From Psychrobacter okhotskensis (lineage in GTDB: Bacteria; Pseudomonadota; Gammaproteobacteria; Pseudomonadales; Moraxellaceae), in NCBI RefSeq assembly GCF_013248965.1, contig NZ_JABRVQ010000012.1, positions 30,689 through 94,688 of the forward strand: a stretch of DNA of 64,000 bases, read 5' to 3'. The translations under genes and the position numbers were made by a program. The notes below the pieces were generated by a model that had not been told where the DNA came from, ran no database searches, and saw only the letters and a program-made list of their open reading frames with translations. Below are positions 9,376 through 18,007 of the stretch, piece by piece (position 1 is the stretch's first letter; each line of letters opens with the position of its first letter).

Positions 9376-10617
9376 ATGACCCAACCAACTTCATTTTTCG
9401 CCCCGCAAATCTCCGTCCCAGCCACCTACATGCGCGGTGGCACGTCAAAAGGCACTTTCTTTAAACTATCCGACCTACCAGAGCGTTGCCAAGTCGCTGG
9501 CAAGTCGCGTGATAACTTTTTATTGCGTGTCATCGGCAGTCCTGACCCTTATGGTAAGCAAATCGACGGTCTAGGTAATGGCAGCTCTAGTACGTCAAAG
9601 ACAGTAATTTTGTCTAAAGCTAAGCAAGCAGACCACGATGTCAATTATCTGTTTGGGCAAGTGAATATCGCCAAGCCAATGATTGATTGGGCGGGAAACT
9701 GTGGTAATTTAACCGCTGCGGTTGGTGCCTGTGCCATTAATATGGGGCTGGTTGACGCTGATAAAATTGCTAATAGTATTGATGACGGTAGTGAGAGTGG
9801 TATTTGCGAAGTACGCATTTGGCAAGAGAATATCGGTAAAACCATCATCGCCCATGTGCCTGTTTACATGGACGAACAAGGCAAGGTACAAGTCCAAGAA
9901 ACCGGCGACTTTGAATTAGATGGTGTGACCTTCCCAGCCGCTGAGGTCAAAATTGAATTTATTGATCCTGTTGACTCATCAAGCGATATGTTCCCCACTG
10001 GCAACCTAGTTGACGATTTTGATGTCTCTAGCTGTGGTTTAAATACTGATAGCGTCAAGGCAACTTTTATCAGTGCCGGTATTCCAACTATTTTTATGAA
10101 AGCAGAAGATTTTGGGTTTACGGGTACCGAACTGCAAGGTGATATCAACAGTAATAGCGAAACCTTGGCGAAGCTTGAGAAAATCCGTGCCAAAGGCGGC
10201 GTGGCGATGGGCATATTCAAAGACGTCAGTGAAGCACAAAGCAGTCAGCATATTCCAAAGATTGCTTGGGTTGCCCCTGCACAAAGCTATAGCGCCTCAA
10301 GTGGCAAAGCCGTTGAGGCGTCAGATATTGATTTAGTGGTACGCGCCATGAGTATGGGTCAATTGCATCATGCGATGATGGGCACAGCAGCGGTGGCGAT
10401 TGCCGCAGCAGCGACCACACAAGGTACATTGGTCAATGAAGCAGCTGGTGGTAGCGAATTAGGTGAAGTGCGCTTTGGGCATCCATCAGGTACGCTACTC
10501 GTCGGCGGAAAAACAGAACAAGTCGATGGTCGCTGGCAAGCCAAAAAAGTATCGATGAGCCGCTCAGCGCGCCGTATCATGGTCGGTGAAGTGTTTGTAC
10601 CAGCGGATTGTTTTTAA
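9376..10617 (+). CDS. prpF: 2-methylaconitate cis-trans isomerase
   Basis: Isomerises the 2-methyl-trans-aconitate produced by AcnD to the cis form, letting AcnD substitute for PrpD. The 413 residues contain the PrpF/diaminopimelate-epimerase-like fold signatures YMRGGTSKGTFF near residue 16 and the glycine-rich IGSPDPYGKQIDGLGNGSSSTSK. The start at 9376 follows AAAGGAC by a good spacing and fits homologues; an upstream in-frame start at 9277 would overlap the toxin gene. Its stop overlaps that of the convergent DMT transporter by 3 bases. It has been separated from acnD by about 2.5 kb. Confidence 0.92.
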   Translation: MTQPTSFFAPQISVPATYMRGGTSKGTFFKLSDLPERCQVAGKSRDNFLLRVIGSPDPYGKQIDGLGNGSSSTSKTVILSKAKQADHDVNYLFGQVNIAKPMIDWAGNCGNLTAAVGACAINMGLVDADKIANSIDDGSESGICEVRIWQENIGKTIIAHVPVYMDEQGKVQVQETGDFELDGVTFPAAEVKIEFIDPVDSSSDMFPTGNLVDDFDVSSCGLNTDSVKATFISAGIPTIFMKAEDFGFTGTELQGDINSNSETLAKLEKIRAKGGVAMGIFKDVSEAQSSQHIPKIAWVAPAQSYSASSGKAVEASDIDLVVRAMSMGQLHHAMMGTAAVAIAAAATTQGTLVNEAAGGSELGEVRFGHPSGTLLVGGKTEQVDGRWQAKKVSMSRSARRIMVGEVFVPADCF

Positions 10618-11078
10618 CCGTTAACTCTCGTCTCACCATATATCATTAACATCCCGCCTATAGTGACTAAGGCTAAGCCAGCGATTTTATAGATATCTAT
10701 CGCTTTAACCGCTAAGCCAAACAAGCCCGTTTGGCTTAGAATAAGGGCAAAATACATTTGTCCAAGAAACACCCAAAGCAGTGTATTACCTGCGCCTATC
10801 TTTGGCGCAGCGATAAACATGAATAAGATATAAAAGCTGCCCAAAAATCCTGGCAACCACATCCACCACGTCGCGTTTTCAATCATTGGCGGCTTGATAC
10901 CGCCACTCATCACATACGACAGCACTAAAGAAGCTAATGCACCTCCTAAGTATAAATAAAAGGTAGATTGTATTTGAGAGGCTTGTGTACTTTCTCGAAA
11001 AGCATTGACGATGGCCAGTTGCAGCGGAACAATAGCACCACCTAAAAGGCTGATTAAGACGTAAGGAAGTATTTTCAA
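10614..11078 (-). CDS. DMT-superfamily transporter, YdcZ/DUF606 type
   Basis: A 154-residue inner-membrane protein with four to five hydrophobic helices: LISLLGGAIVPLQLAIVNA at the N-terminus and LALVTIGGMLMIY at the C-terminus. Length and pattern fit the DUF606/YdcZ half-size members of the drug/metabolite transporter group, which often work as pairs or homodimers. Here it is alone. The substrate is unknown. It converges on prpF with a 3-base overlap of stop codons and is divergent from the ABC exporter at 11192. Confidence 0.75.
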   Translation of the reverse strand: MKILPYVLISLLGGAIVPLQLAIVNAFRESTQASQIQSTFYLYLGGALASLVLSYVMSGGIKPPMIENATWWMWLPGFLGSFYILFMFIAAPKIGAGNTLLWVFLGQMYFALILSQTGLFGLAVKAIDIYKIAGLALVTIGGMLMIYGETRVNG

Positions 11079-11191
11079 ATGACTGCCCCAAAATGAAATA
11101 AAAAATGTCTCTATACAATACTAAACTTTATTTCAATTATTTAATATAAATAAGATTTAGTGAAATATTAATACCCATGAGTTAAGCGTTT

Positions 11192-13045
11192 ATGCCAACA
11201 CCTCCGCAATCACGCCATTTGCAATTAGATAAAAAACCGCCACTTAAAAAAACGGAGCGGCGGGCATTATTGTGGGATATTCTCAAAAAGCTTGCTGTCT
11301 TTGCCGCGCCTTATAAAATCTTAATCATTGCAACACTGATATTAACGGTACTTGGTTCCTTTACCGCACAGGTCAATGCTTTTGTGCTGCGTTATGCCGT
11401 AGATACTTTGACCGAGATTGCAACCCTTGCCGAGCCTTGGGAAGCAGGTCTGCGTATGCTCGTCATCATCAGTGCGGTGCTCTTGACCAAAGAGATATTA
11501 TCAATATTTATCTCTTTTGGTCAGCGCTTTTATGGTGAAAAGATTCGTATCAATCTGTCGCGTGATTTATCACAAAAAATCATTGAGCGTATCTTGACCT
11601 ATCGCATGGCGTTTTATACCAGTAGCGAAAATGACAGTGGTAAATTACAAACCCGTATTGATTATGGCGTTAGTAGCCTGACCAGCCTAGTGCAGAATTT
11701 CTTTATTGACATGTTGCCGCTGTTTGCCAGTGCCATCGTCTCACTCATTATCATGTTTTCGACCAATTTTTGGATAGGCTTGGTTGGTCTTATTATCATC
11801 CCAATTTACTTCTTTATCAGTCAAAAACAAGCACGGCGTCTGCAAGGATTTCGTCGGCAGATGCGTGGTTATAGAGAAGCCAAAAGCGGTTTGGTTATCT
11901 CGCTGATTAACTCTATCAGCGTGGTAAAGTCCTTTGTCCGTGAATCTATTGAAGCGGAGAAGCACTTAACCATTCAAAAAGACATGACTGATAATCAGCT
12001 GCGTATTCGTAGTATTGGTTTTATTTATGATGCAATAAAAACCTTTATCGAGCAGATTGGCGTGGTAGTTATCATTTTGCTGACTTCCTACTTTGTGCTA
12101 AAGGGCCAGATGACCATCGGTATGATTTTATTTCATGTCATGCTATTTCAAAATGTCGCTGCCCCTATTCGTCAATTGCACCGTATCTATGATCAAATCA
12201 ATAATGCACTGACTTATGCTGAAGGCTTTTTTGATATATTGGAAGATGACGAACAAGTTGAAAATATCGATGGTAGAAGCAGTAAAAATCTGAAAGGTCA
12301 CATTGAGCTAAAAAACGTTGATTTTACTTATCCTAACGGCACGCAAGCGCTAAAAGATGTTAGCTTTACGATTAAACCCAATCGCATTACTGCACTGGTG
12401 GGCTTAAGTGGTGCTGGCAAGAGCACCATTATCAATTTATTGGTGAAGTTTTACGCGCCAGATGCTGGCACAATATGTCTAGATGGGCATGATTTAGCCG
12501 ACTGCGATACCCATGAATTGCGTCAAAATATCGGTCTGGTACTACAAAGCAACCATATCTTTTCAGGTACGATTAGCGAAAATATTCGCTATGGCGATAT
12601 GAATGCTACTGATGAAGATATTATCGTCGCCGCAAAGAAAGCCTCGATTCATGAGCAAATCATATCGTTATCAGAGGGCTATGAAAGTACGGCTAAATCA
12701 TTATCAGGTGGCCAACAGCAGCGTATCGCGCTGGCACGGATGTTCTTAAAAGATCCCCCCATTGTATTTTTGGATGAGCCAACCGCCAGCCTTGATGCGA
12801 TTGCCAGTCAACAAGTGAAGAAAAGCCTAGATCTCATCAAAAAAGACCGTACAGTGATTATGGTGTCACACAATATCGCCCAAATTATCGATGCGGATGA
12901 TTTAGTCGTGATAGAAGATGGCCGCGTGGTCGAGACAGGTACGCACGAAGCGCTGTATGAGAAACACGGCAAGTACTTCGAGATATTTAGCGCCATGTCT
13001 GATAGCTTAAATTTGGACAAGATCAGTCAAACCTTGAACGGCTAA
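11192..13045 (+). CDS. ABC exporter with fused permease and ATPase
   Basis: A 617-residue type IV ABC exporter half-transporter. The membrane domain has six helices (about residues 40-320). The nucleotide-binding domain has Walker A GLSGAGKST at 404-412, signature LSGGQQQR from 504, Walker B IVFLDEP at 524-530 and the switch His560. It probably acts as a homodimer in the inner membrane. The family covers lipid, peptide and drug export; nothing here fixes the substrate. No clear ribosome site precedes the ATG. No outer-membrane or adaptor partner is adjacent, arguing against type I secretion. A GNAT gene follows 85 bases later. Confidence 0.85.
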   Translation: MPTPPQSRHLQLDKKPPLKKTERRALLWDILKKLAVFAAPYKILIIATLILTVLGSFTAQVNAFVLRYAVDTLTEIATLAEPWEAGLRMLVIISAVLLTKEILSIFISFGQRFYGEKIRINLSRDLSQKIIERILTYRMAFYTSSENDSGKLQTRIDYGVSSLTSLVQNFFIDMLPLFASAIVSLIIMFSTNFWIGLVGLIIIPIYFFISQKQARRLQGFRRQMRGYREAKSGLVISLINSISVVKSFVRESIEAEKHLTIQKDMTDNQLRIRSIGFIYDAIKTFIEQIGVVVIILLTSYFVLKGQMTIGMILFHVMLFQNVAAPIRQLHRIYDQINNALTYAEGFFDILEDDEQVENIDGRSSKNLKGHIELKNVDFTYPNGTQALKDVSFTIKPNRITALVGLSGAGKSTIINLLVKFYAPDAGTICLDGHDLADCDTHELRQNIGLVLQSNHIFSGTISENIRYGDMNATDEDIIVAAKKASIHEQIISLSEGYESTAKSLSGGQQQRIALARMFLKDPPIVFLDEPTASLDAIASQQVKKSLDLIKKDRTVIMVSHNIAQIIDADDLVVIEDGRVVETGTHEALYEKHGKYFEIFSAMSDSLNLDKISQTLNG

Positions 13046-13130
13046 TGCAGGATAAGATTAAAGCGGTATAATACGCGACACTTTTTATCTTCTACTTACT
13101 AACCAACAATTTGCCAAAAGCCAGTAAACT

Positions 13131-13757
13131 ATGACTTGTGAATTCTCTATAAAAACCTTTGATGAACTGACCTCAGTTGATCTTTATCATATTTTAAAAG
13201 CACGCGCGCAGGTGTTCGTCGTCGAGCAAAACTGTGCCTATCAAGACATGGACGAAGTGGATTTTGATTGTTTGCATTTAGTCGCCCATCAAAATGAGGC
13301 GCTGATTGGCTATTGCAGAATTATCCCGCCTGAGTTTAATACCTTGCAAGCCAATCTTTCTGTCGCCCATCCGGCGGGCAAAACCGCCAGCTCTATGCCC
13401 GCTATCGGTAGAGTGCTGGTACTGGCGGAACATCGTGACAATGGCGTCGCGCGTCAAATCATGACGCAAGCGATTAAATATTGTCATAAAAAATACGCAA
13501 AGAAGACCATCGTCATCTCCGCACAGGCGTATTTGCTCAGCTTCTACGAGTCGTTAGGCTTCATTCCTGAAGGCGAGCATTATCTTGAAGATGGCATTGA
13601 ACATATCAAAATGACCTTGCCTCTGCTTAAAAAAGGCAAAGTAAAAAGACAGCACACTGAAGGATCAGGCTCAGGAATTGTCACTAAGTTTTTGAGTTTA
13701 TTGCTATTGATATTAGGTCTAATGTTTATCGCCGGCTTAATTTATCTAATGACATAG
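13131..13757 (+). CDS. ElaA-like GNAT acetyltransferase with C-terminal membrane anchor
   Basis: Residues 1-155 match the ElaA-type GNAT fold: LKARAQVFVVEQNCAYQDMDEVDFDCLH, then IGRVLVLAEHRDNGVARQIM (acetyl-CoA-binding region) and FYESLGFIPEGEHYLEDGIEHIKM. ElaA proteins normally end about here. This one continues with a Lys-rich linker and a 20-residue hydrophobic helix (about residues 185-206), predicting attachment to the inner membrane with the enzyme facing the cytoplasm. The acyl acceptor is unknown. It follows the ABC exporter closely, so they may be co-transcribed. Confidence 0.75.
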   Translation: MTCEFSIKTFDELTSVDLYHILKARAQVFVVEQNCAYQDMDEVDFDCLHLVAHQNEALIGYCRIIPPEFNTLQANLSVAHPAGKTASSMPAIGRVLVLAEHRDNGVARQIMTQAIKYCHKKYAKKTIVISAQAYLLSFYESLGFIPEGEHYLEDGIEHIKMTLPLLKKGKVKRQHTEGSGSGIVTKFLSLLLLILGLMFIAGLIYLMT

Positions 13758-13905
13758 CACAACTTATCGTCAACCTTTGCTAAATTCTTAACATAATTCA
13801 ATCTGGCAGTTCCATATTGACTGTGCTACTTTTGAGTCATGACCATGGCCGTGGTAAACGCTCAATGGTCAACAAAGTAGCTAACTTAAGGAAGAGGTGA
13901 CGATT

Positions 13906-15408
13906 ATGTCTAATGTCGAAAGCAATGTCCGTCCAGAATATGACGATGAAATTCAAAAAATTGCCGACTATGTTTTAAATTACTCTATCGATAAAGACTC
14001 CAAAAACAGTGATGATGCTTGGAGTACTGCCCGTTACTGTTTGATGGATACACTGGGCTGCGGTTTACTGGCGCTACGTTTCCCTGAATGCACTAAGCAC
14101 TTGGGGCCCGACTGTCTCGATCAAATTACCCCAAATGGCGCGCGCGTGCCCGGCACGAATTATCGCCTCGACCCTATCAAAGCCGCCTTTGACATAGGCT
14201 GCATCGTACGCTGGCTAGACTATAACGATACGTGGCTGGCTGCTGAATGGGGACATCCGTCAGACAATCTCGGTGGTATTTTGGCAGTCGCAGATTATCT
14301 CAGTCAGCAAAACGTCAGCCAAGGTCGCGCACCGCTCACCATGAGAGACGTGCTCGAATCGATGATTATGGCGCACGAAATTCAAGGCGTATTGGCGTTA
14401 GATAACTCTTTTAATCGCGTTGGGCTTGACCATGTATTCTTAGTAAAATTGGCCTCAACTGCGGTCGTCGCCAAGCTCTATAACCTACCGCGCGAGCGTA
14501 TCATGGCGGCTATCTCACAAGCCCTAGTCGATGGCCAAGCACTACGCACCTATCGTCATGCTCCCAATGCCGGAAGCCGTAAATCTTGGGCTGCAGGTGA
14601 TGCGACCAGCCGTGCCGTACGCTTGGTAGATATTACCAGACGCGGTGAGATGGGTATCCCTGGTGCATTAACCGCACCGCAATGGGGTTTTTATGATGTG
14701 TTGTTCAGCCACACCAATAAAGACTTAGCCACTAAACCCGAAAGCGAGCGCCGCTTTACCTTTCAGCGTGACTTTGGCAGTTATGTGATAGAAAACATCT
14801 TATTTAAAATAAGCTTCCCCGCTGAGTTTCATGCGCAGACAGCATGCGAGGCGGCCGTTATTTTGTACCCACGTATCGAAGACAGAATTGATGAAATCGA
14901 AAAAATCGTTTTGACGACCCATGATTCAGCGATTCGGATCATCTCAAAACAAGGCGAGCTTGCCAATCCTGCTGACAGGGATCATTGTTTACAATATATG
15001 GTGGCTGTGCCGTTGCTCACGGGAGATCTGATGGCAGAGAACTATGAAGATGATTACCATGAGCAGCATCATATATTAATCGATGAGTTGCGCCGCAAAA
15101 TGGTGGTAGAGGAAGATCCGCGGTATTCAAAAGACTATCATGACCCAAGTAAACGTTCGATTGCCAATGCCATTCAAGTGTTCTTTAAAGATGGCACCAG
15201 TACCGATAAAGTCGCTGTAGAATATCCCATTGGTCACAAACGCCGCCGTGAAGAAGGCTTGCCTGTGTTAGAAGCCAAGTTTCGAGCCAGTCTGGCGACG
15301 CGTTTTATTGACAGTCGCTGCGAGGCTATTTTTGCGTTATGCAGCGACCAAAAACGCTTGGAGCAAACACCCGTGCATGAGTTTATGGACTTGTTTATGG
15401 CGAACTAA
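13906..15408 (+). CDS. prpD: 2-methylcitrate dehydratase, MmgE/PrpD family
   Basis: Dehydrates 2-methylcitrate directly to 2-methyl-cis-aconitate without an Fe/S cluster. The 500-residue length and PrpD-type sequence ([53 protein letters not shown]) support the call over shorter MmgE relatives. The start at 13906 has AAGGAAGAGG at good spacing; an in-frame GTG at 13897 overlaps that site. The gene duplicates the AcnD/PrpF function found upstream, 3.3 kb from prpF and 9 kb from prpC. A strong terminator follows. Confidence 0.9.
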   Translation: MSNVESNVRPEYDDEIQKIADYVLNYSIDKDSKNSDDAWSTARYCLMDTLGCGLLALRFPECTKHLGPDCLDQITPNGARVPGTNYRLDPIKAAFDIGCIVRWLDYNDTWLAAEWGHPSDNLGGILAVADYLSQQNVSQGRAPLTMRDVLESMIMAHEIQGVLALDNSFNRVGLDHVFLVKLASTAVVAKLYNLPRERIMAAISQALVDGQALRTYRHAPNAGSRKSWAAGDATSRAVRLVDITRRGEMGIPGALTAPQWGFYDVLFSHTNKDLATKPESERRFTFQRDFGSYVIENILFKISFPAEFHAQTACEAAVILYPRIEDRIDEIEKIVLTTHDSAIRIISKQGELANPADRDHCLQYMVAVPLLTGDLMAENYEDDYHEQHHILIDELRRKMVVEEDPRYSKDYHDPSKRSIANAIQVFFKDGTSTDKVAVEYPIGHKRRREEGLPVLEAKFRASLATRFIDSRCEAIFALCSDQKRLEQTPVHEFMDLFMAN

Positions 15409-15455
15409 GCATTTGCTCACCTAGAGATTTACGCTAAATTTATCCTTGTCTTATC

Positions 15456-15508
15456 AACAAAATAGGGCGTGCCGTTAATATTATGATAACGACACGCCCT
15501 ATTTTGTT
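15456..15508. terminator. Bidirectional terminator between prpD and SDR gene
   Basis: Twenty-two-base arms (15456-15477 and 15487-15508) pair with one mismatch, around a 9-base loop, with A/T runs at both ends suiting the two convergent genes. The inner part carries the AGGGCGTG tip shared with the other palindromes of this window, so it may be a recruited repeat. Confidence 0.85.
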
Positions 15509-15548
15509 CTATTGAATTGAATCAATTTTAATATTCAATCGTTTGGCG

Positions 15549-16310
15549 CTACCAAGGTATAGATTCCCCTGCCCAATCAACAAAGCTGCCAGATTGCGCA
15601 GCCGTCATGCGGCTTAGCACTTCTAATAAGCATTCTGCACTATAAGCTGGCGAGAATAATTGCCCATCAGCCACATTGCCTTGAAAAGGCGCTGACAGTT
15701 GCGTGTTGACGGTTCCGGGCTGCATGACGACCACGCACACATCTTTGAGCGACCTTCCCCATTCGATACTTAAGTTTTTCATGCCCATATTGAGCGCCGC
15801 CTTGCTCATCCTATAGCTATACCAACCGCCCAACTGATTGTCGCTGATACTACCGACTCGTGCAGAAATGGTGGCAAAAACAGCAGGACTGTCATTACTA
15901 CGTTCAGATTTGGCTAATAAGGATTTAAAATGCTTAGCAATAAGCAGACCGGCTAAGGCATTGACCTGCATATTTATTAAGAAAAAATCCGTCTCAATTT
16001 GCCGTAGTGATTTTTCTGGTTGCTGCGTCGCCGTGTGTAGAAGTCCTGCACAGTTGATTAGCCAATCAATGTGGTCGGTTTGTTGACTAATGACATCAGC
16101 AGCTTGTTTGATGCTCTGTTCGTCGCAGATGTTCATGGGCAGCCAATAGAGATTGTCCGCTGCAAAATCAGGAACGCTTTTATGATAAGTCGCAAAGACA
16201 CGTAGACTGTCTTGGCTATCACTATTAGCCGTGCTTTCTACCAATTGCTCCACCATGGCTCTGCCAATGCCACCTGTACCGCCGATGATTAGATAAGTTT
16301 TGGTACTCAT
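15549..16310 (-). CDS. Short-chain dehydrogenase/reductase (C-factor-like)
   Basis: A 253-residue classical SDR. The nucleotide site GGTGGIGRA is at residues 10-18, NCAG follows at about 87-90, and the catalytic Ser (ATISARVGS) precedes Tyr-Arg-Met-Ser-Lys (YxxxK). The AGGAATCG site before the ATG supports the start. Overall it reads like the CsgA/C-factor group of SDRs, whose substrates are mostly unknown. It converges on prpD and is divergent from the DUF2868 gene. Confidence 0.85.
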   Translation of the reverse strand: MSTKTYLIIGGTGGIGRAMVEQLVESTANSDSQDSLRVFATYHKSVPDFAADNLYWLPMNICDEQSIKQAADVISQQTDHIDWLINCAGLLHTATQQPEKSLRQIETDFFLINMQVNALAGLLIAKHFKSLLAKSERSNDSPAVFATISARVGSISDNQLGGWYSYRMSKAALNMGMKNLSIEWGRSLKDVCVVVMQPGTVNTQLSAPFQGNVADGQLFSPAYSAECLLEVLSRMTAAQSGSFVDWAGESIPW

Positions 16311-16336
16311 AACGATTCCTTTTTTTGTATTTCTAA

Positions 16337-16353
16337 AATGAGGACATGCCTAG
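16337..16353. repeat. Solo degenerate end of the AGGGYGTGTC repeat
   Basis: AATGAGGACATGCCTAG closely resembles the right arm of the palindrome at 23269-23286 (AATGAGGACACACCCTAG): the first ten bases match, followed by a decayed tip. No partner arm is seen nearby. It lies in the divergent region 16311-16579. Confidence 0.4.
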
Positions 16354-16579
16354 TGTATGGCTTATCTTTATGGTTATGACTATCCTGTCTATCATTCATT
16401 CATGCATTCTGGCTGATTTTTATCACCTTTACCATGACAAAAATGCTGAATAATGGCTTATTTAGTTATCATTGGTTTGTGACGCTGCAAAATAACAGCA
16501 GTAATCGCTATTATATATACGCTACAATAATCAAAAACTGTCTTCTAAATGAACGCCTTTATACGGATATTATCACTTT

Positions 16580-17944
16580 ATGCTCTCACCACAAGATCAA
16601 TTGACTGAGCTGGTACGCACGCTTGAGACGCAGCAGCATGTCTTTGCCACTGACCCGCTACTCATCACGGAAAAGCTGCAAAATGAGGATGGAAAACCCG
16701 TCCAAAAACTGCATCGCCGTGCCTCACGTATCGATAGTAACGGCGCGCTGGCACGAGTATTGGGCAAGATTGATGGACGCATAAAAGGCATCATGGTGAT
16801 CATGAGTGTGGTGTGGTGCATCTCGGGGTTTTTAGGATTATTTACCTTACTACAAGCCAATGTCGTCAATTTCTTTTATGTCTTGGTCTGTTTACTTGGG
16901 TTTCATACCCTTATGCTGGCTGGCTGGCTAGTCATGACCTTGCTTAACCAAGGTCGTCAGTCGCCCAGCTGGTTTGCGAGTTTTGTTAGCCCCAGTTATC
17001 TTATCCGTGGTAAGGACGATGTCACCAAGGCGGCAGTCGACTTGTACGAGCGCCAATTACAGCATAGCGGCATGCGCTGGTATCTGGGTCGTTTTAGCCA
17101 TCAGCTATGGCTTGCTACCTTAACCGGTATGCTCTTCGCGATTATATTCTTATTAATTGTACGCCAATATAGCTTTAGTTGGGAGTCGACGCTGCTATCC
17201 GATCAGGCACTGATTACCCTCACCCAAGTGCTTGGCTGGCTGCCCAGTATGGTCGGATTTGGTGTACCTGACAATGCCGCTATCGTACAGAGTCGACTGG
17301 TTACTGATGCCATGCCATTGTCTGTCGCGCGGCAATGGGCAAGCTTGTTAATTGGTAGTTTGCTGATGTATGGTATCGTGCCACGGGCGATAGCGTGGGC
17401 GTTTTGTGCTTTCATGTTCCGTCGTAAAAAAATGCGTTTGGATATCAAGCTGCCTTATTATCAAAAAATTCTAAATTTTTGGCAGCGTCATGTGGTTGAT
17501 GCCGACGATTTTACTGAGGTAGCGGCGCCTATCGCTCCAAAGGCAACAGTGAGCGCTGGCAAAAAGCTGGTTGCGCTACTTGAATATCCGTCAGAGCAAG
17601 ATAACTGGTGGCAAAAAGGTCTTGATGCCAATACTAATGAGAGTAGTGAGATAGAGAATTTTGGCATCGTTGATGACCGTGATGATATGGATCGATTAAC
17701 AGTGTATTTAAAGACCCATCCAGTACAAGTCTTGCTCGGTATTCATAGCAAAGCACTGCCTGACCGTGGCACGCTACGCAAGCTTGATAAAATTGCGGCT
17801 CATGCTAAAGACGGACTGATTGTGCAGCTACTTAATGATGACGCTGACACTACTGACGACTTGCAACACAATGTGCGATATCAACAATGGCAAACGGCTC
17901 TATCAGCACGAAAGATAGGTTTGGTAAGTACTTATACTGCTTAA
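16580..17944 (+). CDS. DUF2868 integral membrane protein
   Basis: A 454-residue protein with a cytoplasmic N-terminal ~65 residues, four predicted membrane helices (two close together at about 68-120, one near 175-195, one near 255-280), then a soluble C-terminal domain of about 170 residues. Gene order, with a DUF3482-type GTPase immediately downstream, matches the conserved DUF2868-DUF3482 pair. The biochemical function is not established. The pairing suggests the membrane protein is the receptor or effector of the GTPase. The two genes are separated by about 60 bases and are probably co-transcribed. Confidence 0.75.
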   Translation: MLSPQDQLTELVRTLETQQHVFATDPLLITEKLQNEDGKPVQKLHRRASRIDSNGALARVLGKIDGRIKGIMVIMSVVWCISGFLGLFTLLQANVVNFFYVLVCLLGFHTLMLAGWLVMTLLNQGRQSPSWFASFVSPSYLIRGKDDVTKAAVDLYERQLQHSGMRWYLGRFSHQLWLATLTGMLFAIIFLLIVRQYSFSWESTLLSDQALITLTQVLGWLPSMVGFGVPDNAAIVQSRLVTDAMPLSVARQWASLLIGSLLMYGIVPRAIAWAFCAFMFRRKKMRLDIKLPYYQKILNFWQRHVVDADDFTEVAAPIAPKATVSAGKKLVALLEYPSEQDNWWQKGLDANTNESSEIENFGIVDDRDDMDRLTVYLKTHPVQVLLGIHSKALPDRGTLRKLDKIAAHAKDGLIVQLLNDDADTTDDLQHNVRYQQWQTALSARKIGLVSTYTA

Positions 17945-18007
17945 TAAAAAATGGTAATAACTTTTTCAAATTCTTGCCAGACTTCGATAAATATAATACG
18001 GGATCAG

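Noticed and set aside
11192..13757. ABC exporter plus GNAT as a bacteriocin/RiPP export cluster
   Set aside because: No precursor peptide, peptidase domain or modification enzyme is visible nearby.
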